64,000 nucleotides of DNA from Chloroflexota bacterium (GCA_947475545.1 CANJLL010000008.1:39067-103066), one strand, 5' to 3'. Shown: positions 35,497 to 44,682, counted from the first letter of the stretch. The notes: generated from the letters alone by a model not told the origin. Translations and numbers: made by a program.

Positions 35497-37959
35497 ATGG
35501 CCCCTGTCGCACGCGCCGGCCTCGATGACACGCAGCTGATCGACGCCGTCACGCCGCGGGCGCTCTGGCTGGCGGTCCGGATGATCCACGAAGCCAACCT
35601 GGTGCGCCCCAACGATGACGGGCTCAAGGTGGGCGGCCACCAGGCGTCGTCCGCGTCGGTGGCGTCCATCCTCACCACGCTCTACCTCCACTGGCTGGGG
35701 CCCCACGACCTGGTCTCCATCAAGCCCCACGCCAGCCCCGTCTACCACGCGCTGACGTACCTGCTGGGCGGGCTGGATGCGTCGTACCTGACCCGGCTCC
35801 GGTCGTTTGGCGGGCTGCAGTCGTATCCGTCGCGGACCAAGGACCCGGACCGCGTTGACTTCTCCACCGGATCGGTCGGCCTCGGCTGCGTCGCACCGCT
35901 GTTCGCCTCGCTGGCGGACCGCTACCTGCGGACCCACGCCGGCGGGCGCAGCGACTGGCCGGACCGCCGGTTCGTGGCGGTGGCCGGCGACGCCGAGCTG
36001 GACGAGGGGAGCGTCTGGGAGGCGGCCACGGAGCCCGCCGTGGCGGGAATGGGCAACGTCACCCTGATCATCGACCTGAACCGCCAGAGCCTGGACCGGG
36101 TCATCCCCGGGATTCGCGCGCAGCAGCAGAAGGCGATGTTCGCGGCCGCGGGATGGCAGGTCATCGACGTCAAGTACGGCCGACGGCTGGCGGCGCGGAT
36201 GACGGGCCTGGGCGGGGAGGCGCTCCGCCGCCGGATCGACGAGATGGCCAACGAGGAGTACCAGGTCCTGATCCGACGCTCCGGGGCGGAGGCGCGGGCG
36301 CGTGCCATCGATGGGGCGCCCGACGCGGACCGGGACGGGGTCGCCCTGGCCCTGCGGGGTGTGACGGACGAGGACGTGCCCGGGCTCCTGGCCGACCTGG
36401 GCGGGCACGATCCTGTGGCGCTGGTCCGCGCCCTGGCGGAGGCGGATGCCGACCGCTCGCGGCCCGCGATCGTCTTCGCCTACACCGTCAAGGGCTGGCG
36501 GCTCCCTTTTGCCGGCGATTCCATGAACCACTCGGCGCTCCTGTCGGCCGCCCAGGTGGAGGCACTGGCGCCGTCGCTGGGCGCAGACGCGGCGGATCCG
36601 TGGGCCGCGTTCCCGGGCGACAGCCAGGAGGCCAGGGTCTGCCTGGAGCGAGGCCGCCTGCTGGATCTCCGTCGGTCGGGCGGCCGGCGCCGGAGCCTGT
36701 TCGAGCAGGCCGGGGTCGGGGAGGGGGGGGCGGACCCGTCGGCAGGCTTGGCCGTCTCGATCGCCGACGTCGATGTCCGCGTCCCGGCCCGGACCAGCAC
36801 CCAGCAGGCCTTCGGCGACACGCTGGCGGCGCTGGCGCGCGTGCCGGTGCTGGGCCCACGGATCGTCACCGTCTCGCCGGATGTCACGGTCTCCACGGGC
36901 CTGGGCGGCTGGGTGAACCGGGCCGGCGTCTTTGCCCGGGACGCCGCGGCGTTCGTGGATCCCACGCCGCGTGCGCTGACGTGGGAGCCCAAGCCGGTGG
37001 GTCAGCACATCGAGCTGGGCATCAGCGAGATGAACCTGTTCCTGTTGCTCAGCCAGCTGGGCCTGACGGCCGAACTGTTTGACGAGCCGCTGGTTCCCAT
37101 CGGGACCGTCTACGACCCCTTCGTGGCTCGCGGGCTGGATGCCTTCATCTACGCGCTGTACGTCGGCGCACGGTTCGTGGTGGTCGGCACCCCGTCGGGT
37201 GTCTCGCTGGCGCCCGAAGGCGGGGCCCACCAGTCGTCGGTGACGCCGTCGCTGGGGATCGAGCTGCCGGGCCTCCACGCGTACGAGCCGGCCTTTGCGC
37301 AGGAGGTGGGCTGGCTGCTGGCGGAGGGGATCCGGGGCGTGCTGGAGCCCACCGGCGGCTTCGCCACGTACCTGCGGCTGACGACAAGGACCATCGACCA
37401 GGCGCTGGCCGCCCCCGTCCTCGATCGCCTCGGCGTGGCCGAGTGGCGGCGCCAGGTGGTGGCGGGCGGCTACCGGCTGCTGGAGGCATCGGAGGCCCGC
37501 CTCCCCGACGGCCGGCCGCTCCCGGCCGATGCTCCAGCCGTGACCGTCGTGGCGACCGGTGCCGTGCTGCCCGAGGCCGTGGCCGCGGTGCGCGAGCTGC
37601 AGCGCGAGGAGGTGGCCGCGAACCTGGTCGTGGTCTCGTCGCCGGATCGACTATCCGCGGAGCTCCACGACCGGGGGCTGCGCGGCGCCCGCGGTCCGCG
37701 GGGTGGCGGGCTGGCGCACCTGGACACGCTCTTTCCGGCCGGCTCGCGGCGGACGCCCATCGTGACCGTCCACGACGCGGCTTCGCATGCGCTCTCGTTC
37801 CTCGGCGGCGTGCACGGTGCGCCCGTCGTCCCGCTGGGCGTCGACACGTTCGGCCAGTCGGGCCGGCTGGCCGACCTGTACGCGTCGGCGGGGATCGACG
37901 CCGACCACATCTTCGTCGCCGCGCTCCTGGCGATCGACCTGGCGGCTGGGCAGGCGTAG
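35497..37959 (+). CDS. AceE-like thiamine diphosphate enzyme (pyruvate dehydrogenase E1 / transketolase type)
   Basis: 820 residues. GGHQASSASVASILTTLYLHW, then IKPHASPVYHALTYLLGGL, the TPP-type GDAELDEGSVWEA followed by DLNRQSLDRVIPG, and GWQVIDVKYG match homodimeric pyruvate dehydrogenase E1 (AceE) rather than DXS or classic transketolase. AceE has ~880 residues, so this is slightly short. No E2 or E3 gene is nearby, and a 2-oxoacid:ferredoxin oxidoreductase exists at the other end of the window. It could be a transketolase-like enzyme with another acceptor. The C-terminal third carries the transketolase Pyr and C domains. Confidence 0.75.
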   Translation: MAPVARAGLDDTQLIDAVTPRALWLAVRMIHEANLVRPNDDGLKVGGHQASSASVASILTTLYLHWLGPHDLVSIKPHASPVYHALTYLLGGLDASYLTRLRSFGGLQSYPSRTKDPDRVDFSTGSVGLGCVAPLFASLADRYLRTHAGGRSDWPDRRFVAVAGDAELDEGSVWEAATEPAVAGMGNVTLIIDLNRQSLDRVIPGIRAQQQKAMFAAAGWQVIDVKYGRRLAARMTGLGGEALRRRIDEMANEEYQVLIRRSGAEARARAIDGAPDADRDGVALALRGVTDEDVPGLLADLGGHDPVALVRALAEADADRSRPAIVFAYTVKGWRLPFAGDSMNHSALLSAAQVEALAPSLGADAADPWAAFPGDSQEARVCLERGRLLDLRRSGGRRRSLFEQAGVGEGGADPSAGLAVSIADVDVRVPARTSTQQAFGDTLAALARVPVLGPRIVTVSPDVTVSTGLGGWVNRAGVFARDAAAFVDPTPRALTWEPKPVGQHIELGISEMNLFLLLSQLGLTAELFDEPLVPIGTVYDPFVARGLDAFIYALYVGARFVVVGTPSGVSLAPEGGAHQSSVTPSLGIELPGLHAYEPAFAQEVGWLLAEGIRGVLEPTGGFATYLRLTTRTIDQALAAPVLDRLGVAEWRRQVVAGGYRLLEASEARLPDGRPLPADAPAVTVVATGAVLPEAVAAVRELQREEVAANLVVVSSPDRLSAELHDRGLRGARGPRGGGLAHLDTLFPAGSRRTPIVTVHDAASHALSFLGGVHGAPVVPLGVDTFGQSGRLADLYASAGIDADHIFVAALLAIDLAAGQA

Positions 37960-37996
37960 GCGGCCGGGGTCGCGGCCCGCGGCGCGTCCGAGGGCG

Positions 37997-39127
37997 TCAG
38001 CCACCCAGCAGGCGCACCTCGACGGCGGGCAACGTCCCCCACCAATGGCCGTACCGGCGATAGACCTCCGCGTCACGGCCCGCCAGGAACGCCACCAGCC
38101 CGCGCGCCTCGGCCTCCAGCCCCGCCCAGTCGCCATCCGACAGGCGTTCGAACGCTGTGGCTTCGATGCCGCCGTCCACGGGTCGCCAGGCTCCGGCCAC
38201 CCGGCCATCCACCAGGAGCGCGGGCAGGACGTCGCCGTTGCGGCGGATGAGATGGGCGCGATGCTCCGGCGGGATGATCCGGCTCCGATCCGCGTGGGCC
38301 AGGAGCGTCAGGTCCCACATGGGGAGCAGGCGGGGCGGTGCGGGCACGTCCTGGTCCGGAATCGTGGCGCCGGCCAGGTCGAAGACCGGCTCGCCGTTGG
38401 GCCCCTCGTGCTCCACCAGGTCTGTGCCCAGGGCCGCGAACGCGGCGCGCGCCACCGGGCGGGTGAGCATCGTGAACTGGACCAGGTCCAGCGGGGTCGC
38501 GGGACCGAAGCCCTCCAGGAACCGGCGGGCCAGGTGCGCCGCCGAAGCCTCCCGCTCCGCCTGCGGCAGCGTCTGCGGCGCCGCGACGTAGGCCGACCGG
38601 GCGCCAAACGACCAGGGTCCCCTGGTCGGCGCGTGGTGGAGCGGGGCGAACGTCCGGTAGGCCCACCAGAGCTGCTGGCTGCCGGTCTCGCCGCGGGTCT
38701 CCAGGTGGGCCTCCACCTGGGGCCGGGTCCGGGGCTGGGCCGCGAAGTCCAGCACGTGGGGGAGCACGTCGTCGGCATCCTGGGTCGTCCGGCCGCCCAC
38801 CTTGAACCGAGGGTCGTTCAGCCGCGAGGCGCGCAGGCTGGGCAGCATGGCGGCCTGGAACGGCGGGTAGTCGTCCGCGTGGACAGCGTGGAGCGTGATC
38901 CGCATGAGCGTGGCCTTGACCACCGCACCGCGCTCGAACGCGGCGTGGAGGTCGGCGGGGTCAAAGGCCTCCAGCCGGTTCCAGAGCGCCAGGTACGGCG
39001 ACGCGGGCTCCTGCGCCTGCAGGGCCGTCACGCGGCGCACCCCGTCCTCGGCGGTTAGCGACGCGCGGTGCAGGAGGAGCTGCCGGTCGAGGGTGGCGCG
39101 GTTGAGCTGCCGGGCGGTGAGACGCAT
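37997..39127 (-). CDS. winged-helix DNA-binding protein (HTH_42 family), second copy
   Basis: 376 residues: MRLTARQLNRATLDRQLLL, then VTALQAQEPASPYLALWNRL, the AlkZ-type block of HTH_42 proteins, and HAVHADDYPPFQAAML. It is related to the YcaQ-like gene at 9894 but belongs to the shorter AlkZ-like branch. In Streptomyces AlkZ unhooks alkylated DNA using a QxQ motif; here QAQ is present in ALQAQEP, so glycosylase activity is possible. A TACCAT 7 nt before the ATG indicates a leaderless start. It converges on the TPP enzyme gene. Confidence 0.78.
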   Translation of the reverse strand: MRLTARQLNRATLDRQLLLHRASLTAEDGVRRVTALQAQEPASPYLALWNRLEAFDPADLHAAFERGAVVKATLMRITLHAVHADDYPPFQAAMLPSLRASRLNDPRFKVGGRTTQDADDVLPHVLDFAAQPRTRPQVEAHLETRGETGSQQLWWAYRTFAPLHHAPTRGPWSFGARSAYVAAPQTLPQAEREASAAHLARRFLEGFGPATPLDLVQFTMLTRPVARAAFAALGTDLVEHEGPNGEPVFDLAGATIPDQDVPAPPRLLPMWDLTLLAHADRSRIIPPEHRAHLIRRNGDVLPALLVDGRVAGAWRPVDGGIEATAFERLSDGDWAGLEAEARGLVAFLAGRDAEVYRRYGHWWGTLPAVEVRLLGG

Positions 39128-39134
39128 CGGGCGG

Positions 39135-39140
39135 ATGGTA
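39135..39140 (-). promoter_or_regulatory. -10 hexamer TACCAT of the AlkZ-like gene
   Basis: Seven nt before ATG 39127. Short GCCCATCGC direct repeats occur between here and the divergent gene. Confidence 0.45.
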
Positions 39141-39230
39141 CCGGGCGGGGGACTCCGCCCATCGCTGATCGCCGATCGCCCATCGCCGGGTGGCCCATCG
39201 CCCATCGCTGGGTGGCCGGGAGCCCGAGGG

Positions 39231-39236
39231 TAGACT
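39231..39236 (+). promoter_or_regulatory. -10 hexamer TAGACT of the dehydratase gene
   Basis: Seven nt before ATG 39244; leaderless pattern. Confidence 0.5.
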
Positions 39237-39243
39237 GCCGCTG

Positions 39244-40218
39244 ATGGCACCCTCGCAGCCGCCCGATCTCACCCTGGACCTGGTCCGCCAGGCGCACGCC
39301 CGGATCGCCCCGTATGTGCGCCGGACGCCGGTGCTCGTCGACGAGTGGCTGGACGAGGCCGCGGGGGCGCGGCTCTTCTTCAAGTGCGAGAACCTCCAGC
39401 ACGGGGGCGCCTTCAAGGCGCGCGGCGCGACCAACGCCGTGCTGGCGCTGGCCGACGAGGCGGCGCGCCGCGGCGTCGTCACGCATTCGTCCGGGAACCA
39501 CGCCGCCGCGATCGCCCGGGCCGCCGGCCTCCGAGGCATCCCAGCCCACGTCGTCATGCCCAGCACGTCCGCCCGGGCCAAGCTGGAGAACGTGCGCCGC
39601 TACGGCGGTCGCATCGTGCTGTGCGAGCCAACCCTGGAGGCGCGGGAGCGGGCGGCCGCGGCGATCGTGGCCGAGACGGGCGCGGCCTTCATCCATCCCT
39701 TCGACAACCTCGACGTCATGGCGGGGCAGGGGACCGCGGCGCTGGAGCTGCTCGAGGACATCCCGGACCTGGATGTCGTGGTCTGCCCGGTCGGCGGCGG
39801 CGGGCTGCTCTCCGGCACGGCCGTGACGGTCAAGGCAATCCGGCCCGGGACCCGGGTGGTGGCCGCGGAGCCGGCCGAGGCGGGCGACGCCGCGCAATCA
39901 TTCGCGGCCGGCCGGCTCATCCCGCTCACCCAGACGGCGACCATCGCCGACGGCCTCCGGACGTCGCTCGCCGAGCGGACGTTCGCGGTCATCCGGGCGA
40001 CCGTCGACGAGGTGGTGACCGTCTCCGAGGCGTCGATCGTGGACGCCATGCGGACGATCTGGGAGAACCTCAAGGTCGTCGTGGAGCCGTCCGCGGCGGT
40101 GGCTTATGCCCCGCTGGTCGAGGCGCCGCGGCGCTGGGAAGGCCTGCGCGTCGGGATCATCCTGACGGGCGGCAACCTGGACCTGGACCGGCTGCCCTGG
40201 CAGCTGCCGCGGGCCTGA
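39244..40218 (+). CDS. PLP-dependent threonine/serine dehydratase family enzyme
   Basis: 324 residues of fold type II. The PLP lysine is K58 in GGAFKARGA; SSGNHAAAIARAAGL and GGGGLLSGTA hold the cofactor. There is no C-terminal ACT domain, so it is the short, unregulated form, like catabolic threonine dehydratase, serine racemase or hydroxyaspartate dehydratase. The substrate cannot be chosen. It makes 2-oxobutyrate from threonine or pyruvate from serine if the usual assignment holds. It is monocistronic. Confidence 0.85.
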   Translation: MAPSQPPDLTLDLVRQAHARIAPYVRRTPVLVDEWLDEAAGARLFFKCENLQHGGAFKARGATNAVLALADEAARRGVVTHSSGNHAAAIARAAGLRGIPAHVVMPSTSARAKLENVRRYGGRIVLCEPTLEARERAAAAIVAETGAAFIHPFDNLDVMAGQGTAALELLEDIPDLDVVVCPVGGGGLLSGTAVTVKAIRPGTRVVAAEPAEAGDAAQSFAAGRLIPLTQTATIADGLRTSLAERTFAVIRATVDEVVTVSEASIVDAMRTIWENLKVVVEPSAAVAYAPLVEAPRRWEGLRVGIILTGGNLDLDRLPWQLPRA

Positions 40219-40271
40219 CCGGGCGCGGGCCGGGGCGTAGCCGCCGGTGGTACGCCGCGGGTCGGCGCCCG

Positions 40272-40724
40272 CTACGCGTTGCCGGCGACCGAGTCGTGTC
40301 CGACGGCCAGGACGTCCTTGCGCGCGAAGACCACCAGGAAGCGCAGGCCGCAGATGAACAGCGCCAGCCCCAGCCCACTGTAGAAGAAGGCGATCGCCTC
40401 GTCCGGCATCACGTGTGACAGCCGGAGGGCCATGCCGCCGCCCATCGTCACGGCCATCACCGCCCATGATGACGCGTTGAAGAACAGCCAGAAGGGGAGT
40501 CGGGCCTCGGGCCGGGCGCGGATGCGGCCAGGGTGCTCGCGCACCAGCCGGGAGAAGACGAACAGGTAGAACGCCAGGGAGATCGCGACGGCCAGCGGGA
40601 TCAGGATCAGGTGCGCCGGCGCCAGCTCGAACTCCAGCGGCAGCCCGACCAGGACGACCATCCCCCCTGCCGCGCACCAGACCAGGCCGGCGATGAGCAT
40701 CAGCTGGTTCTTGGGCACGGTCAC
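40272..40724 (-). CDS. four-helix membrane protein of unknown function
   Basis: 150 residues, not recognised. Helices lie at LMLIAGLVWCAAGGMVVLVG, LILIPLAVAISLAFYLFVFS, FWLFFNASSWAVMAVTMGGG and AFFYSGLGLALFICGLRFLV. Between helices 2 and 3 a basic loop (RLVREHPGRIRARPEARL) faces the cytoplasm. A GTG at 40724 is used as start because it precedes the first helix closely; a second GTG lies three codons upstream. It reads towards the dehydratase gene and away from upp. Confidence 0.6.
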   Translation of the reverse strand: MTVPKNQLMLIAGLVWCAAGGMVVLVGLPLEFELAPAHLILIPLAVAISLAFYLFVFSRLVREHPGRIRARPEARLPFWLFFNASSWAVMAVTMGGGMALRLSHVMPDEAIAFFYSGLGLALFICGLRFLVVFARKDVLAVGHDSVAGNA

Positions 40725-40785
40725 GCGGTGCACGCCTCGATGGCTTGTGTGTGGCTCTTGTACCCTCGGAGCGCCGCGCTGACGC

Positions 40786-41445
40786 TCATCCGCTCCGGCC
40801 GGTTCCAAACTGGCGGTCGCCCGCGTCGCCCAGGCCGGGCAGGATGTAGCCCTTCTCGTTGAGCTGGCGATCCAGCGCGGCCGCGTAGATCTCCACCTCG
40901 GGGTGCGCGGCGGCTACGGCCGCCACCCCCTCCGGCGCCGCGATCAGGTTGACCAGCTTGATCCGTACGGCGCCCCAGCGCTTGAGCACGTCGATCGCCG
41001 CGATGGCGCTGCCGCCGGTCGCCAGCATGGGGTCCAGGATCAGGCAGAGGTCCACCGACGCCGAGTTGGGCAGCTTGTTGTAGTACTCAACTGGCTGCAG
41101 GGTCCGCTCGTCACGAAAGAGGCCGAGGTGCCAGACCTGCGCCGTGGGCATCAGGTCCAGCATGGCGTCCACCATCCCCAGGCCCGCCCGCAGGATGGGG
41201 ATCAGCCCGATGCGGTCGGCCAGCTCGTGGCAGGGCGTGGTCTCCATGGGCGTGGTGACATCCAGTGGCCGGATCCGCGCGTCGGCCAGCGCCTCGTAGC
41301 CCAGCAGCCAGGAGAGCTCGCGGACTACCTCGCGGAACTTCTTGGCCTCGGTCCGCTCGTCGCGCAGGACCGCCAACTTGTGCAGGATGGCGGGGTGGTT
41401 CGACACGTGGAGCGTCCGCGAGATGGACCCTGACGGGGTGGACAA
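40786..41445 (-). CDS. upp: uracil phosphoribosyltransferase
   Basis: 219 residues. [37 protein letters not shown] and the PRPP loop [17 protein letters not shown] are diagnostic. It salvages uracil to UMP. The start is inferred: TTG at 41445 has GGAGGG 6 nt upstream and gives a normal N-terminus; another TTG follows directly upstream. There is no ATG in the right place. Its start region faces that of the asparaginase gene. The next downstream gene encodes a membrane protein 61 nt away. Confidence 0.93.
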   Translation of the reverse strand: MSTPSGSISRTLHVSNHPAILHKLAVLRDERTEAKKFREVVRELSWLLGYEALADARIRPLDVTTPMETTPCHELADRIGLIPILRAGLGMVDAMLDLMPTAQVWHLGLFRDERTLQPVEYYNKLPNSASVDLCLILDPMLATGGSAIAAIDVLKRWGAVRIKLVNLIAAPEGVAAVAAAHPEVEIYAAALDRQLNEKGYILPGLGDAGDRQFGTGRSG

Positions 41446-41451
41446 CAACAG

Positions 41452-41457
41452 CCCTCC
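41452..41457 (-). promoter_or_regulatory. Shine-Dalgarno GGAGGG selecting the upp TTG start
   Basis: Six nt from the TTG at 41443-41445 on the minus strand; the upstream TTG would leave only 3 nt. It fixes the start. Confidence 0.7.
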
Positions 41458-41578
41458 GGTGATCGCACGATGGCCAGCGGGCGGAGCCATGGGGGCCCGT
41501 CCGTGGGAACCCGCCCCGCGTTCCAATGCCGCTATTCTCAGGCTACATGCGAACGGCCACCAGCCCCATTCGATCGTC

Positions 41579-42760
41579 ATGACGACGACGCCTGCCCCGC
41601 GGCGCAAGCCGGCCGCGCCCACCGGCTCGGCGGCCAGGAGCGCGACGGTCGCGCCCGCCAGGCGCCTCCGCCTGGTCCCGCCCGTGCTGGTCCGCCAGCT
41701 GCGCGATGGCTTCGAGGAGAGTGCCCACCGCGGCGATATCGTCCAGGTGGACGCGGCGGGCCGGGTCATCCGCGCGCTGGGCGATCCCAACCGGCCGGTG
41801 CTGCTCCGGTCGGCAGGCCATCCATTCGGGGTGCTGGCGCTGATCGAGGCCGGCGGGATCGATGCCTTCAACCTGGAGCCCGCCGAGATCGCCATCATGG
41901 CCGGCAGCCATTCGGGCGAGGACATGCACGTCCGCACCGTGCAGGGCATCCTCCGCCGGGCGATGCTGACCCAGGCGCTCCTGGCCTGCGGGTCCGAAGG
42001 GATGCCCCTGGATCCCCTGACCTCCGCGCGCCTGGCGCGGGACGGGGAGAAGGCGGGCCCGGTACGCCACATGTGCTCCGGCCAGCATGGCGTCGCGATC
42101 CTGCTGTGCAAGCTCAACAACTGGGAGACGGAGGGCTACTGGATGCCCACGCATCCCGCCCAGGAACTCATTACGGCGAGCGTGGCGCGCGCCTTTGGGA
42201 CCACGCCGGCGCGTCTCCGCGTGGTGACCGATTCGTGCGGGCTGCCGACGTTCGTGCTGCCGCTCCACGAGGTTGCCCGGGCCTATGCGCTGCTGGCCCA
42301 GCCCTCGCTCATCCCGGCGTCCGACCCGCGGGCGTCATTGGCGCCGGCGCTCTCGCTGGTCCGCGACGCGATGCTCACCAACCCGGAGATGGTGGCTGGG
42401 TCGCGCGACCGGATCGACACATCGCTGATGAAGACCGTGCCGGGTCGCATCGTGAGCAAGTCGGGCGAGGAGGGGCTCAGGGCCGCCGCCATCCTGCCGG
42501 TGCGGGGTGGGGGAGCCGGCGCTGGCGCCAAGGCCGGCGCCAGCGGGGTCGCGCTGAAGATCGAGGATGGCGGCCCCAACCGACGCGCGGGCTGGGCATC
42601 GATGGTGGAGACGCTCGTCCAGGTGGGGCTGCTGGATCACTCGTCCACGCGTGTGCTGGGCCGCTACTACCGGCCGGGCGAGCGCGACGATGAGGGCCGG
42701 GTGGTCACCGAGGCGGTCGCGACGTTCGACCTGCTCCCTGTCGGCCAGCTGGTCCCTTGA
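41579..42760 (+). CDS. L-asparaginase II, Rhizobium etli type
   Basis: 393 residues. [12 protein letters not shown] matches the family (here read AGHPFG), GSHSGE and CSGQHG (C166), then DSCGLPTF (C220) and [15 protein letters not shown]. This class is unrelated to the E. coli enzyme. In the Rhizobium enzyme C-x-x-K and a later cysteine bind zinc; here the lysine position is Gln169. A GAGAKAGA insert follows PVRGGG. A TATTCT hexamer at 41533-41538 may drive it, with a ~35 nt leader. It should release ammonia from asparagine; the zinc site change makes activity uncertain. Confidence 0.85.
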   Translation: MTTTPAPRRKPAAPTGSAARSATVAPARRLRLVPPVLVRQLRDGFEESAHRGDIVQVDAAGRVIRALGDPNRPVLLRSAGHPFGVLALIEAGGIDAFNLEPAEIAIMAGSHSGEDMHVRTVQGILRRAMLTQALLACGSEGMPLDPLTSARLARDGEKAGPVRHMCSGQHGVAILLCKLNNWETEGYWMPTHPAQELITASVARAFGTTPARLRVVTDSCGLPTFVLPLHEVARAYALLAQPSLIPASDPRASLAPALSLVRDAMLTNPEMVAGSRDRIDTSLMKTVPGRIVSKSGEEGLRAAAILPVRGGGAGAGAKAGASGVALKIEDGGPNRRAGWASMVETLVQVGLLDHSSTRVLGRYYRPGERDDEGRVVTEAVATFDLLPVGQLVP

Positions 42761-42782
42761 GCGGCGCACCCGCCGACCTCCC

Positions 42783-43952
42783 GTGACCGGGCTGGATCCG
42801 CACCTGGTGCTGGGGCTTGCCGCGGGTGCGACCGCGGCGGAGGTCAAGCGTGCGTATCGGCGACTGGCCAAGGAGCACCACCCGGACGCGGGCGGACCAT
42901 CGGAGCTGCCCAGGTTCCTGGCCATTCAGGCGGCGTACGAGCTCCTGACGTCCCGACGCCCGCTCGGTCCTGCATCGCCGTGGGCGGCCGATCCGGCACG
43001 GGCCCGCACGACACGGGACGCGTGGCGACGCCGCGCTGGGTTCCGGCCCGGCGCCGAGCCCGGGGCTGGCACGGCAGCCGGCGGAGGCACGGCAGCGGGT
43101 GGAGGCACGGCAGGGCATGGCCACGCCGGGGCGGGGGGTTCGGCGGGTTCGGGCGGTTCGGGCGGTACGGCGCACGGCCCAGGTCACGGCGCCCGATCCT
43201 CGCGCGGCTCGGGTCAGGGCCGCCATCACCACCGGCGGAAGGCCACGCCCGGATCGACCACCTACGACGAGGCACTCCAGCAGCCCTTCGAGCCGGATTG
43301 GGATGGTGGCGCCTGGTACGGCCAGTCGAGCGGCACCTACTGGACAATCAACCCGCGCGAGTACGCGGACCCGCGCAAGCACGGGCCCGAGTACCAGGCC
43401 CGTGCCCGTCGTGCCACGCGCGGCACGACCGCGGCGTTCGCGGAATTCGGATCGCCCGCCGCGCCCGCCGGAGGATCACCGGCGTCCGATGCACCGGGCG
43501 CGGACCCGGCTGGCGGCGGGATCCCGCCCGCGACTGGCGCGCGTCCGACCACCGCGAAGACACACGCGACGCACGCCGCCCGGCCTCGTACGGCGCCGGT
43601 GGAGTTTGGCCACCGAAGCTGGTCGCGCCCGGCCCCGGGACCGGCGAATGCCGGGGATTGGGCATCGCGGGCCCGCCCGGCGCCGGCACGCCCCGTTCCG
43701 GATGGTCCCGCGCCGTCGGCCCCCCAGCCGCCCCCCGGTTCAGCGCCGCCCCGGGGTGCGCCGTCGGCCCCCGAACCGCCCCGGGGTGCGCCGGGGGCCC
43801 CCGAACCGCCCCGGGGTGCGCCGGGGGCCCCCGAACCGCCTGCGGCCGACCAGCCGAGGCCTGTCGCGGTGCCGCCCGCCACCGAGCCGCCAGCCGCCGG
43901 CCCGCCTCGGTGGACGCGAGCATTCCGGGCGCTGGTCCGTCGCGTACGATGA
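42783..43952 (+). CDS. J-domain protein with long low-complexity region
   Basis: 389 residues. A type III J-domain covers residues ~4-60 with HPD at 33-35, after EVKRAYRRLAKEH. Beyond it, the chain is Gly/Ser/Ala- then Pro-rich and disordered, interrupted by a short island (DEALQQPFEPDWDGGAWYG, then TYWTINPREYADPRKHGPEY) that may be a conserved motif. The C-terminus contains three ten-residue PPRGAP[SG]APE repeats. J-domains stimulate DnaK ATPase. GTG start; the stop codon lies 4 nt before the GTG of the DtxR-like gene. The partner of the tail is unknown. Confidence 0.78.
   Translation: MTGLDPHLVLGLAAGATAAEVKRAYRRLAKEHHPDAGGPSELPRFLAIQAAYELLTSRRPLGPASPWAADPARARTTRDAWRRRAGFRPGAEPGAGTAAGGGTAAGGGTAGHGHAGAGGSAGSGGSGGTAHGPGHGARSSRGSGQGRHHHRRKATPGSTTYDEALQQPFEPDWDGGAWYGQSSGTYWTINPREYADPRKHGPEYQARARRATRGTTAAFAEFGSPAAPAGGSPASDAPGADPAGGGIPPATGARPTTAKTHATHAARPRTAPVEFGHRSWSRPAPGPANAGDWASRARPAPARPVPDGPAPSAPQPPPGSAPPRGAPSAPEPPRGAPGAPEPPRGAPGAPEPPAADQPRPVAVPPATEPPAAGPPRWTRAFRALVRRVR
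43746..43835 (+). repeat. three tandem 30-bp in-frame repeats in the J-domain gene
   Basis: Units 43746-43775, 43776-43805 and 43806-43835 each encode PPRGAP[SG]APE; units two and three are identical. Pure 30-bp periodicity suggests slippage-type expansion. Confidence 0.9.
43945..43950 (+). promoter_or_regulatory. -10 hexamer TACGAT of the DtxR-family gene
   Basis: Six nt before the GTG at 43957, inside the end of the J-domain gene. Leaderless pattern. Confidence 0.5.
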
Positions 43953-43956
43953 ACAC

Positions 43957-44682
43957 GTGAGCCGCCGCCGCGATCCGTCCGACCTGTCCACTGCCGTCCA
44001 GCAGTACCTCCTGACGCTGCGCGTCATCGCGGGCGATGGCCGGCGCGTCACCATCGCCCAGGTGGCCCGCAAGCTGGGGGTCTCCACGCAGGCCGCCAGC
44101 GAGATGTTCCGGCGCCTGGTCGCCGATGAGCTGGTCACCCAGCCGGATGGTCGCGAGCTGCAGCTGACCGACGCCGGTCGCGCCGTGGCGGATTCCATTT
44201 TCCGGCGCCACGCGCTGTGCGAATGGCTCCTGACCGAGATCGTCGGCCTGGGCTGGGCCGAATCGGACGTGGAGGCGGAGCGCCTGCAGGCGGCCATCTC
44301 CCCGCGGGTGGAAGCGCGGCTGGACGAGCTGCTGGGCCACCCGGCGACGTGCCCCCACGGCAACCCCATCGACGCGGAGACCGCCCGACAGCGACCGCCG
44401 GGCGTGCGACTGTCCGAGGTGACGGCGGGGGAGCGTGCCACGATCTATCGCATCACCGAGGAGGCGGAGGAGGACGCGGGGCTGCTCTCCTACCTTGAGG
44501 CCCGCGGGCTCCGGCCGGGCACCAGAATCACGGTGCTGGCGCGGTCGGAATCGCTGGATTCCCTGACCCTGGAGGGGCCCATTGGGAGGGCCACGCTGGG
44601 GCTCCGGCCGGCGGCGCTGATCCGCGTGATCCCGGGCGACGCAGACCCGGCGCTCTTCCACCGGGTCCCTGGACGGAGCTGA
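43957..44682 (+). CDS. DtxR/MntR-family transcriptional regulator with altered metal site
   Basis: 241 residues: N-terminal winged helix (VTIAQVARKLGVSTQAASEM), a dimerisation domain and a C-terminal FeoA/SH3-like domain from ~155. CPHGNPI is the linker seen throughout the family. Metal ligands look eroded: aligning with DtxR C102/E105/H106, this protein has E108, Q111 and A112; H85 is kept, and the N-terminal acidic ligand region reads AVQQYL. So iron or manganese sensing is doubtful. It is translated from a leaderless GTG start and overlaps nothing. Confidence 0.82.
   Translation: MSRRRDPSDLSTAVQQYLLTLRVIAGDGRRVTIAQVARKLGVSTQAASEMFRRLVADELVTQPDGRELQLTDAGRAVADSIFRRHALCEWLLTEIVGLGWAESDVEAERLQAAISPRVEARLDELLGHPATCPHGNPIDAETARQRPPGVRLSEVTAGERATIYRITEEAEEDAGLLSYLEARGLRPGTRITVLARSESLDSLTLEGPIGRATLGLRPAALIRVIPGDADPALFHRVPGRS

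Noticed and set aside
34792..37278. 828-codon antisense frame over the TPP enzyme
   Set aside because: Low-complexity translation and full overlap with an AceE-like gene that has clear motifs.
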